In this document: positions 33,630-43,520 of the stretch, piece by piece | Layout: each line of letters starts with the position of its first letter | Position numbering within the stretch: the first letter of the stretch is position 1 | Assembly: GCA_050084515.1 (NCBI GenBank) | Contig: CM114273.1 | Span: forward strand, 32,240,001 to 32,304,000 | Direction: 5' to 3' | From: Blasia pusilla | Lineage: Eukaryota > Marchantiophyta > Marchantiopsida > Blasiales | DNA length: 64,000 nucleotides | Notes under the pieces: generated by a model | The model's database searches: none | Told to the model about the DNA's origin: nothing | Seen by the model: only the letters and a program-made list of their open reading frames with translations | Translations under genes and position numbers: made by a program

Positions 33630-35260
33630 GACTCGATTGGGGCGTATCACCCACTCGAGATATGACTCGACAGGAGATTGTTGTCAGAGTCCAGCCAGAG
33701 CATGCGACGGATTGTGCTATGGTGCGCACACGTGCGATTACGACACCAGCTGAGTCGTACGATGTGTTGGTGGGGAGTACAGTGTTATATCCCCTCGGAT
33801 TCATCCTTGACTTCTGGAAGGAGAGGGTTGCTTATCGGCCAAGATGGCGGTTAGGTGACGGTTGGATGAGTCAGTTACCCGTGCAGTTTGCGGGATGAGG
33901 TGGTCGATCACGAGGCAAGTATGTGACCACGTTGGCGGCTTTCACAGGTAGTGTTAGCTGGCCAGGAGAGTTGTTGGAGGGGAACCCACATGCGGAGGAT
34001 GTCCCAATAGCGGATAGTCCGACGGAGAGACAGGCCATTGCGGGTGTCTCTTCCCATGTTAGCGGTGCCTCTTCACCATTATGGGGTACGACTCGAGAGC
34101 TACAGATGAGTGCCGACGACCTCGTGAGGCAGGCGTGGAGTCATGTTTTTATCCCTGAGCAGCGAGAGTCACGTGGCGATCGGGCTCTTGGAGTGGAGAC
34201 GATGACCCCACTAGATACCACATGTGTTGTGTGGCAGTGCCCTGAGGAGGGTGTTAGGGTGTTAGATCTCTTCGGAGGGATTAGCACCGGATTGGCTGCA
34301 GTATTGCAGGCGGGCATACGGGTGCATCAGTACCTTTATGTGGAGAGAGATGAGACGCCTGTGGCGTAGTATCATTACGCCACGTGGCGAGATTGGTCCA
34401 GAGGTACCCGAGTTGTTGCCGGTATCTGCAGATGACGGGGATACCAAAGATACGCTACCCGCCGACATATCTTTGGTGGGGGCGCAGATCTGGATAGAGT
34501 TGGCACCATTCATTTGGTGATTCTTTGGATGGCCATGTCGGGTCATTCATCAGCTGGCCGAGGATTTGGATTGCAGGATCCGAGATCAGGGATGTTTTGG
34601 GAGATGCTGCGAGTCGTACGACACTTGCAGGAGAGTCAGATATGTTCTCCAGCGTACATTTTGGAGAACGTGCCGTTGTTAGGAGATACTCGTGCACGTG
34701 TGATGATGAGTGTACATCAGGTGAGGTCCTGGTTGGGACTTGCTATGTGGTTAGATGCAGCGAGAGTTGGGTCACGTGCCCATCGTCCACGACTGTGGTG
34801 GATAAACTTGATACCATCAGAGGTACTGAGTCGAGCCTACAGTGGAGTCCAGAGAGCACCACATCTCACAGTGGATGCTATTTTGGACTCAGGGCGTCGA
34901 TCTCAGGTGGTGACACGCAATGATAGACCACCGTTGGCCACGGCCAATAGGGTGGGGGAGTTGAGGGCAGCCTTACCTACGTTGGTGAGCTTCCCAGCAT
35001 CCCATGCCTTTCGTCAGGGAGGGCCAGGTATGATTTGGGATGAGGTGACCGGAGTATTGGAGGAGCCTATAGCAGATGAGCGCGAGCGCCATGGGGTTCA
35101 CTACCGGTACTACGGCGGTGCCAGGGATGACTGAGGCATCACGGAGACACGTGTTGGGGCAGGCAATGAACCTCAACTGTCTCAGATGGATAGTCAGCCT
35201 GGGAATGGCTGAGCAGAGACGGATGCGAGTGTCATCCATGCCGTCACATCCATGAGTTGG
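33611..35260 (+). pseudogene. C5 cytosine DNA methyltransferase carried by the gypsy element
   Basis: The motifs of C5 DNA methyltransferases stand in their normal order. Motif I is VLDLFGGISTGLAAVLQAGI (from 34259), with YLYVERDE after it. Motif IV is split: GWPC (34527-34538, catalytic cysteine codon 34536-34538) reads in one frame and GHSSAGRGFGLQDPRSG in the next, a one-base slip in the CGGG run at 34539-34542. Motif VI is ILENVP (ENV codons 34664-34672), motif VIII is RAHRPRLWW (about 34775-34800) and motif X is RRHVLGQAMNLNCLRWI (about 35142-35192). It lies between protease and RT. The N-terminal part from 33611 to 34200 still holds protease/linker sequence. C5 methyltransferases captured by retrotransposons have been reported from charophyte algae and dinoflagellates (de Mendoza and colleagues, 2018). 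This copy is broken. Confidence 0.8.
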
Positions 35261-35501
35261 ACCATTGCCTACAGGGTCTGTACAGGCATTGGCTGGGGGC
35301 GAGACGAGGAGAGATAGGCACCCATGGACTTCCTGGGACATTGTTCGAGCAGAGAGTGCGAAGGCGGCTAGAGTAGCACATGTTCATTTTTCGGATGTGG
35401 AGCATGGTGTAGGAGGTCAGAGTGGAGTGGTTGTTGCGGAGGTGGCTAGGATTGCTACATAGCAACCAAAGTCGGAGGTTGCGTCCTCTCCGAGTGAGGT
35501 C

Positions 35502-36545
35502 ATGATGGAGACTTGGGAGCCTGTGATAGGTCTCAAGTTGATAGGAGGAGAGCGACGGCAAGTTCATAGGTTTCTGAGAGGGCATGTCAGTTCTTTTGCC
35601 TTCAGTATGAGAGACTTGGGTACGCTGAAGGGTCCCGGGATACGGATTGAGTTGGCTAGTGATACGCCGATCTTTCGTCAACCCTACAGGTATTATGATA
35701 TGGAGCGAGCCTTGATTCGGAGCGAGAGTTAGGACTTGTTGGAGGCGGGACTTGTGGAGTTATCACATGGGGAGTATGCATCTGCCACAATCATGCCGGC
35801 GAAGAAGGATATGTATGGCAATTGGACGGATAGGCGGATGTGTGGAGATTACCGTCCTATCAACCGATAGACGAGGTCAGATCGGTATGCCATGCCTACT
35901 CCTGAGGAGATCTTTGATGCGGTAGGGCATGCAAAGATCTTGATACTTTAGATCTCCGTCTTGGCTATCATCGCTTCCTATCAAAGTTGGAGGACGAGAG
36001 AAGACAAACGTGGGGATAGATCGGTTCGGGAGAGATTTCTTATATCGATGGCGGTTCTTACCATTTGGGTTGAAGAACGCGCTGGAGTTTTCAGAGTGAT
36101 GGATAGGATTTTGGTGGCTTGGATTTTGTGCGATGTTACATAGATGATATTCTTATCTTGATTCCATGGTTGAGGAGCATGAGCGACACTTGGAGGAGGT
36201 GTTTTTGGCGATTGCGTTACATGGACTGAAGTTACATCCAGGCAAGTGCAGATTCTTCAGGAGCAGATTGAGTACTTGGGACACACCATATACCCGAGTG
36301 GGTTAGGGCGTTCAGCAGACGAAGGTAGAGGCTATTGCGCAGATTCCACGCCCCTGGATGTGAGTCGAGTCCGAGCATTTCTTGGACTGGCGAACTTCTA
36401 TCGACGGTATGTCAATGGTTTTAGTGCGATCGCAAAGTCTTTGACCTTGTTGACGAGACTTGATCAGGTGTGGTTGTGGGGAGATGATGAGGAGCAAGCA
36501 TTTCAGGAGCTCAATGACAGGTTGACGTCCTCACCCATTTTATAG
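35502..36545 (+). pseudogene. Gypsy copy 1 reverse transcriptase
   Basis: Starts with the usual lead-in (IRIELASDTPIFRQPYRYYD), then LLEAGLVELSHGEYASATIM, MCGDYRPINR, and YAMPTPEEIFDAVGHAKIF. The polymerase box YIDD is at 36137-36148, and LGLANFYRRYVNGFSAIAKS leads to the connection. In-frame TAG stops at 35730 and 35868 both stand where the family has glutamine. Several frame changes lie between 35940 and 36250. Confidence 0.8.
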
Positions 36546-36960
36546 AGACCGGTTAGGGGTCGCCCATTCCACTTACATACGGATTGGAGCATGTTGGGTC
36601 TAGGAGCAGTGCTTACTCAAAGGGATGACAAGGAGAGGGAGTTCGTTGTGGCTTACGCGAGCCGATCGAACAACATTGCAGAGGCAAAGTACAGCTCCTA
36701 CGAGGGAGAGTGCTTGGTTGCAGTGTGGGCCGTGGCACATTTTAGGTGCTATTTATTCGGCAACCCTTTCACACTTATCACTGATCATCAGCCGTTGAGG
36801 TGGTTGATGGAGTCCGACAAGCTTATAGGAAAGCTTGCCAGGTGGGCTCTATAACTACATGAGTATGAGTTTGAGGTGGTTCATAGACCAGGTCGGCTGA
36901 ACCAGGATGCGGATGGGTTGACTCGTAACCCATGTCCGAGTCAGAGAGACGACACAGGAG
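36546..36960 (+). pseudogene. Gypsy copy 1 RNase H
   Basis: LHTDWSMLGLGAVLTQ, then YSSYEGECLVAVWAVAHFR and TDHQPLRWLM give the D-E-D framework of gypsy RNase H. A TAA at 36852-36854 interrupts ARWAL-LHEYEFEVVHRPGRL, again a place where CAA would fit. Confidence 0.8.
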
Positions 36961-37052
36961 CTTGATGGCACGGAGAGAGTGATGAGGAGATGGTGCCCGG
37001 TTGGCATGCATCTGCCTATCTTTGTTGGTTGACTATGGCAGGTCAGCCATAG

Positions 37053-38571
37053 GTGATGACTCCAGTGGTGGGATTGAATGATGAGTCTTTGGATCCGGAG
37101 GTTAGTGAGGAGGCGACAGGTGGTCGTGATATCCATGACGACGTGGAGGTTGTGGAGTTCTTGCCCACTGGCGTCATTGCGAGTACAGTGAGTGCTAGGG
37201 AGCGGGATCGGATCCTACAAAGAGCCAAGAGGTTCAGGTGGGAGGGGACTCACATTTTATGGGTATGGGGAGATGGTAGGATACGAGTGGTACCTCATCC
37301 TTCCCAGCGAGCACGTGTAGTGCGACATGCCCATGAGGAGTTGGGACATTTCGGAGTAAAGCGTACTTACACCTTACTCCTGGTTCAGTATTGGTGGCGC
37401 GGCATGCATACTGGGGTACAGCAGTTTGTGGCCAGATGTATGGTATGTGACAGAGTGTGAGCATCCTTCAATGCTCCCACTCCGCAGTTACATCCTTTGC
37501 CGATTATGGGTTTAGGTTATCGGTGGAGTTTAGACTTTGCGGGACCTTTGCCATTGATAGGGCGTCATCATAGGTACGTGTTGGTCATGGTGGAGCATTT
37601 CTCCAAGTGGATAGAGTTGGTGGCACTACCGAGACAAAGCGAGCGAGGAACGGCTTATGCGTTTCTAGATCGTGTGCTTAGTCACTTTGGTGCACCGGGC
37701 GGAGGTGTTGACTCCGACCAGGTACCGAGTTGAGGGGAGAGTTTGAGGCCTTGTGTGATCAGGGCGCCGATAGATCACGGCACCACGCCCAGGGATCATC
37801 TTGAGGCGGATGGATTGGCGGAGAGAGTGGTACAAACGGTGAAGAGAGGATTGCGCAAGTATGGCTTGCAGGGGACGATTGAGGGAGTGGGACCTCGCCG
37901 ATTTGCCATGGTTGGCTATGGGTTATCGCTTTAGTCGGGCAGCATCCTTGGCGTCATTTTCACCGTACTTTTTGCTCTTTGGGAGAGAGCCAGATTTACC
38001 TGCAGCGATTCGACGTGACATGGCGGAGGTGTTAGATCTTGATGATCCAGATGTGTGGGTGCAAGCATGTTCTCAGAGGGCAGAAGTTTTTTGTAGAGTT
38101 ATGCCTATGGCCTTTGAGAACTTAGCTATTGCCCAGCATAGAGATACATTGAGGTACGCGACCATTCGTGGAGGAGGTTATCGTCCAGGGATTAGGAGGT
38201 TTCATCCTGGAGATTACGTGTATTTACAGCAGGCGGCACCCACGACGCTAGATGTCACTGCAGGGCGCACGATCCTACGTGTGCGCGAGGTATTACCGAC
38301 CGGAGTCCTCATGTTGGAGGGACGGGATGGTATGGTTTGGAAGGATCATGTGCGCAATTGTGCGCCATGTCATCTTTCGAACGTAGATGGGACGGTGGAT
38401 CCGAGCTTGGCAGTGGTACCTGTAGGCTTGAGGTGTATGTTGTGCGGATCTGCGAGGGGTGCAGCCACCATGTTGGTATGTGATGGTTGTTCTCGAGGGT
38501 GGCATATGTCATGTCTGACCCCCCCTCTTGATGTGGTTCCCACGGGACGATGGATGTGTCCGAGATGTGTA
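37053..38571 (+). pseudogene. Gypsy copy 1 integrase with C-terminal PHD finger
   Basis: N-terminal HHCC zinc site: HAHEELGHFGVKRTYTLL through CMVCDRV (37325-37458), then TGA at 37458. Core: YRWSLDFAGPLPLIGRHHRY with the first aspartate, GGGVDSDQ with the second, and ADGLAERVVQTVKRGLRKYG with the glutamate, in changed frames around 37700-37850. The last open part (37861-38571, 237 codons) has the C-terminal integrase region, then a PHD finger from 38434: CMLCG, LVCDGCSRGWHMSCLTPPLD and RWMCPRC, giving C4HC3 spacing. PHD fingers often read histone H3 tails, so a role in target-site choice is a fair inference. The PHD part itself is unbroken. Confidence 0.8.
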
Positions 38572-38640
38572 TAGGGTAGTAGGTCATGTCAGAGAGATGT
38601 GATATTTTCTATCTGGAGTTAGGGGGATCCAACTGCCAGC

Positions 38641-38650
38641 TAGGGGGGCG
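38641..38650 (+). other. Polypurine tract of gypsy copy 1
   Basis: TAGGGGGGCG stands directly before part B, and the same tract stands at 42019-42028 before part B of copy 2. A PPT marks the place where plus-strand synthesis starts, so the sequence after it should be the 5' edge of the 3' terminal repeat. Confidence 0.65.
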
Positions 38651-38788
38651 GTTGTAAGATCTCCATGTATATGTATGAGTTGATTTTTGTACATGTGTGG
38701 ATCGACCCATGTGTGGGGAAGATCGGTGTTGTGTGGTGTAGATGTGACGAGCGATGTATGTTGTGTAGCGATATGTATGCGCATGACA
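38651..38788 (+). repeat. Terminal repeat part B, first copy (B1)
   Basis: 138 bases from GTTGTAAGATC to GCATGACA. It matches B2 (39266-39403), B3 (42029-42168) and the B part of the isolated copy (50854-50992). The two bases GC separate it from A2. Confidence 0.8.
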
Positions 38789-38790
38789 GC

Positions 38791-39403
38791 TGTCACATCT
38801 GAGTAGCCGATAGGCCAAAATCTATCGTGGATAGGGCGTAGGAGCCAGCGGACTATCTTGAGTGTAACTTTTTCCCATAGTGTCGGATGAGGTTGAGGAT
38901 AGGTCCATTATGTCAGGAATGTTGTTTTTGATGACTTTCATGTTGAGGTCTTTTACAGCCGAGTGACTTGTTGACCTGAGTTTTCGCCCTGTAACTGTGT
39001 GCCGCAGTTACCAAGGAAGGGCTATTTTTAGGGAAAGAGCCTTTTGGCTCTTCCCAACCTATATAAGAGAGGAAGATGGCTTTCCTAAGCCATCTTTCTC
39101 ATGTTGGGCCATTGGAGCACCTCCCTTGTATGTGTGTGAGCTAGGACTAGGGTGCTAGCGTCCGGATTCCTTGATAGCAGAGGGTGGACGAGGCTCAATA
39201 TGCCGATGTAGATTGAGGAGTGGAGTTTTAGGCCGGGTGTGCCGTTTTTACTACTCTTTATTTTTGTTGTGAGATCTCCATGTATATGTATGAGTTGATT
39301 TTTGTACATGTGTGGATCGACCCGTGTGTGGGGAAGATCGGTGTTGTGTGGTGTAGATGTGACGAGCGATGTATGTTGTGTAGCGATATGTATGCACACG
39401 ACA
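38791..39403 (+). repeat. Complete A+B terminal repeat (A2 and B2)
   Basis: A2 is 38791-39265 and B2 is 39266-39403, together 613 bases starting TGTCACATCT and ending CACACGACA. A2 keeps a TATA box (CTATATAAGA, about 39058-39067) and the GATGGCTT hairpin. The same A+B joint occurs at the isolated copy (50854-51452). B2 runs straight into the gag of copy 2. Confidence 0.8.
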
Positions 39404-42168
39404 TGGGCCACCGGGGCATGCGGTAGGCATCATAGATCTTGATGATTTATCCAAGAGTTCGACACGTAGTGCGACTTCCAGGAGATACAGACCTTACGCG
39501 GTTCAACCCTTTTATGGCATGGAAGGGGTTGTTCTAGCATTTGGAGGTTCCATCGATGGATGACTACATGGAGTTTTGATCTCTATACTCCGTAGAGATC
39601 GATGCGTGGAGGGTGTATTGGGCTCAAGGGTATGTGTCCACCAATGGTCGCGAGGCGTATGATGGGATAGTAAGGGCGGAGAGACCTGCACCATCAACCC
39701 AGGGACTAGATGGAGAGAATGGAAGTGAGAGTGGTGAGGTGGCAGAGACCTCTCGTGGTAGAGGACCACCGAGTTTCAGTCCTACAGTAGAGTTCTTCCA
39801 ATAGTTGGGGAGGAGCTACCAAGGCGTGCGGACTGACAAGCTGAAGAGTCTACAGGATTTTCAGCGGAGATCGGGTGAGAGTGTGAGGGAGGCATTCACG
39901 CGCATGCGGCGGTTGATCATTGCCACATATGGGGTGATTGAGGCGTAGTCAGTGCAGTATTGGTACAGGGTGCTGGATGAGGAGCTACGCAGGATACGAC
40001 GGATTGATGAGTAGGAGTAGACCCACCGGTGCCCCAACATGCATCAGTACCACGGCTCACGATACCCACCCTGCTCTCTAGGCCCACCGGCCCAAAGAGC
40101 AGGGCGGGTATCGTGAGCCGATGAGGCAATGGCCCGTACCGACATATGTTATCCAGTAGGGGCGAGGGTTGGCTTGTTGGACGTGTGGTGGGCCACATAG
40201 GCAGAGGGACTGCCCACAGCATGGTAGAGGGCCCAGGGTGCCTTCGGGTGTTCAAGAGCCACCTAGGATGGCCCCACCACAGTTGAAGTGTGGTCATTGT
40301 CATTGATATGGTCACACTAGGGAAAGGTATTATGAACTTTGTGAGGAGGTATGTCTTGAGGTAGGCAGAGAACTTGGGGGCGAGAGAGTTGGTGGAGATC
40401 GAGTGGTGGATGATCGTGGTGGTAGAGTGTCATCACCAGTCATAGGAGATGGAGGATGTGCACCCAATCCGGCGCTCCTTACGCGCATTGATCAGTTGGA
40501 GCAGAGGATTGCTGCCATGACGATGATGCAGTTGTAGGTAGGCGCGGAGCTGCGAGTAGCTAGTGTGGCGCCAGCCTCCACATCTTACCATGATGCTGGT
40601 GGGGATTCTACGGGGATGGGATTTATGTGTAGTGCGGCTCAGGTTGAGGTTGCTGCAGTGGTGACATCGGGGTGTTGCGAGAGTAACCTAGCCATTAAGA
40701 GGAGGGGTGGAGATCGACCGACAAGAGGGGAATGATGAGCGACATGCTAGGGCTCCCCTATCATTCACGTTGTCAGAGGCATTGCATACACCGTCGATGG
40801 TGCCTCGACAACCAACGGTGTCCACAGGTAGGACAGGTGCATCGACGTCACAAGGAGTTGGAGAGACGACTCCGATGCCGACTCAAGATGAGCCAGTGTC
40901 GACTGTGTTTTTGGAGTTGGCCACTAGGTTGAGCCAGACTGCGTTGTTTTCCGCCATGGATTTGGCGACATTGGGAGTTGGACCATCGGAGGTGTTCTGG
41001 TTGGCTGCCATGTTGTGTGAACGTGGAGAGGTGACTGCCTCTCGTTCAGAGGTAGTTGAGGAGGTGGTGGACTTGCCCTCAGAGCATGTGCTCGAGATGT
41101 CCCCCACTAAGTCATGGCATGCGGCAGAGGCAAAGTTGGTAGATATGCCAGCTCGACCGGCCATAGAGCGAGCCATGATCACACTAGGTGTGGTGTTGTT
41201 GGATAATCGAGCAAGAGTTTTTCGCTTGGTTAGTCCCACAGGTTGGGTGTACCACCCGCAGCGCGTTCTACTTGATTCGAGAGCGCATCCCTTGATGTTA
41301 GGGAAGGCGGCGTGTTTGGCGTTGGATTTACGGAAAGGTGACATTGAGTGTTGTCCCTTTCAGATACATGCCTCTATTGGGGGCGTATCACCCACATAGT
41401 ACATGACTCGACATGAGTTGGTGGTTAGACTTTAGCTAGAGCATGAGTCGGATAGTACGATGGTGCGCACTCGGGCGATTACGACACGAACAGAGTTGTA
41501 CAATGTGTTGGTAGGGAGTACGATGTTGTACCCTTTAGGTTTCATTCTGGATTTTTGGGAGGAGATGGTTTCTTATTGGCCAGGGTGGCGATCAAGTTAT
41601 GGACGGGTGAGCCATCTACCAATGCAATTTGCAGGGAGTAGTGGTGGTCGACCACATGAGGATACGGTGACCACGTCGGCAGCATTCATAGGTGGTGTTC
41701 GTTGATCAGGAGGGTTCGGGGAGAGGAGCACACATGCGGAGGACATTCCGTATCGGATAGTCCGACGGAGAGACATGACATGGGACGAGCGTTGAGATGC
41801 GTAGAATGCCGATGAGCTCGTGAAGCAGGCGTGGAGCCGTGTCTATGTTTGGAGGAGGGTATGAGAGTGTTAGATCTCTTTGCATGGATCAACACGACGG
41901 GTCGTTGCAGTGTTGCGGGGACGGCGGCACCGATGGTGCTAGATGTGTATAGGATAGGAGATCTTTTTCGGGTATATATGTGTGTGCTATCTAGAGTTAG
42001 GGGGACCCAACTGCCAGCTAGGGGGGCGGTTGTGGGGTCCCAGTATATATGCATGAGTATGTTTCATTTATGTGTGGATCTACTCGTATGCTGGGGAAGA
42101 TCGGCGTTGTGTGGTGTGTAGATGTGACCATCGATGTGGGTTGTGTAGCGATGTGTATGCGCACGACA
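39404..42168 (+). mobile_element. Gypsy family copy 2, 5' truncated and internally deleted
   Basis: Begins inside gag (TGGGCCACCGGGGCATGCG, equal to about 31562 in copy 1), without leader. Order: gag (39404-40010), zinc knuckles around 40165-40335, linker (40707-41100), protease with DSRA (41274), then methyltransferase motif I (about 41862-41890), where it jumps to the end of the integrase/PHD region near 41940, followed by PPT (42019-42028) and B3 (42029-42168). RT, RNase H, integrase core and most of the methyltransferase are missing. Multiple stops are present, including two TAG at about 40013-40020. Confidence 0.75.
40053..40120 (+). other. 25-bp near-perfect inverted duplication in copy 2 gag
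   Basis: Arms 40053-40077 and 40096-40120 pair with one mismatch. The right arm is the normal gag sequence (it matches 32378-32400 in copy 1). The left arm is its reverse complement and has no counterpart in copy 1, so it is a local inverted copy. Confidence 0.8.
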
Positions 42169-43448
42169 ACTCCCTCAAGAATAATCACCTTGCCCCTTCC
42201 GTAGTCCTTCTCTCTCTATAGTTACCACTTATTTTCGGCAATGCATCTCAGTGGCCTTACAGCGTGCATAAGCCTTGGCATTGATACGTCGTGCGGAGGT
42301 GGTTGGGATCACTCGCCTCATCGACCGTTCACGTCTGACCAACCACTAGTATTCTTGTGAGATTTGTTTGAGAGTATCAATCCCATAGCTCATTGAATTA
42401 TCATTTCTTATTGCATTCCATTATGCATTTTTGGACTCCTCTTTTGAGATGTTATTACTTTTTTTTGTCCTCTTTTGAGATTTGTTTTGTAATAAAATGA
42501 ATATTAAAAAAAGACGGTAAGCCTTGAGATACAAGCAATGTCCGGGGAGAACTGGGGATACGTGTTGAGCTAACCGGAAGAATTTGAGAATTTCCGATTC
42601 AATTTCTCACTTACATGTTAGAAACGGACTGTTCAGGCAGGGTTACCTTTGTATTTATATCTGTTTAGTAGGTCGGAATGCAGAAATTTTCAAATTTTGC
42701 CCTTAACTTGTACACAGTCCGGAAATGTACCCGTCGACATGAAAAAACTCCCCGGACCCTTGATACAACCCAAGAAAATCGTTAGCATTTGGACCTTTAT
42801 ATCTACATAAACTCATTTGTTTCTAACCTATCCACGTGTCCACGAATGTAATAATTGAGTCTCCTCTCCAATTCCCCCTCTCAAGGCCGCACACTGGTTT
42901 AGTCATGGTTAAAAACTGGGCCCGCTAGAAAGACTGGCCTTGAAGATTCCCGAAAGGCCTTTGCTACACCGGTGAAAATCTGACAGACTACAAAGTCTGT
43001 CGTAACCTTGAGTCCGGACTCCAAATTGTTTTGGAGGCAGCGGTTTCTGGGAGGATTGCGAGGGCCTCCTTATTTTGGGGCCCTGCGGTATCAGATAGCA
43101 CAGTCTGCCAGAAACTGGCTTGACTTGTACTGACTCCGGTCGGCCCCCGTCGATTTCGCATCGCTTGCATGTGAGTGGCCCCATGCCTGGCACTGCCTGC
43201 GTGCCCTTCGAGTATTGGCTCATCCTGTACGTGTGTACTCACCTAGTTCGGCCGTCTTGAAATCCATGGAAATCAGGGTTCACAGTCCATTCGTGTCCCG
43301 ACGTGTGGCTGAGTCCCTCGTTAATGTCGAGGTGCGCAGATCTTGCCAGGACTGACTAGCGTCCAAGCAGGGCACGGGTCGGCTACTATTTTTCATTTAT
43401 TCAATTCTTTCCCGGCACGTGGATAAGTCTGGGGTTTCTCTAGAAAGG
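42169..43448. other. Intergenic DNA after the gypsy copies
   Basis: The gypsy family ends at 42168 (GACA); the bases after it do not continue any part of it. No recognisable gene. A GC-balanced part from 42900 to 43380 has open frames on both strands without known domains. It could include the lost right side of the transposon cut at 30025, but I could not show that. Confidence 0.35.
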
Positions 43449-43520
43449 TTTTGACTCTTTGAGTCCCCCTCTTTTGTACTTCCGATGGGTTTTCCATCGA
43501 AGTGCATCTTTGTTCCCAAA
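43449..43520 (+). repeat. Short repeat shared with 15857-15925
   Basis: TTTTGACTCTTTGAGTCCCC, then TGTACTTCCGATGGG and ATCGAAG.GCATCTTTG occur in the same order in both places. The copy at 15857 lies in the GC-rich part of the gypsy leader at 14-16.7 kb. Confidence 0.6.

Larger units (their letters stand above)
30025..38790 (+). mobile_element. Ty3/gypsy retrotransposon with C5 DNA methyltransferase and PHD finger, copy 1
   Basis: Order: terminal repeat part A (30025-30494), leader (30495-31317), gag with two zinc knuckles, aspartic protease, C5 DNA methyltransferase, reverse transcriptase, RNase H, integrase with HHCC and DDE core, PHD finger, polypurine tract (38641-38650), terminal part B (38651-38788). 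All reading frames are broken by indels and stops, so it is not autonomous now. It is followed after two bases (GC) by a second A and B. It begins inside the transposase SWIM exon. Integrase and RT type place it in Ty3/gypsy, not in the tyrosine-recombinase elements that its repeat layout recalls. Confidence 0.8.

Noticed and set aside
30025-39403. DIRS/Ngaro (tyrosine recombinase) element
   Set aside because: The repeat layout resembles theirs, but the element has a gypsy-type RT, HHCC/DDE integrase and aspartic protease, and I see no tyrosine recombinase. A 4-bp target duplication at the isolated repeat also argues for a DDE integrase.
42169-42500. Resumption of the cut transposase exon after the gypsy copies
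   Set aside because: No target duplication matches between 30024 and 42169, and the translated bases do not clearly continue the SWIM region. I could not support it.
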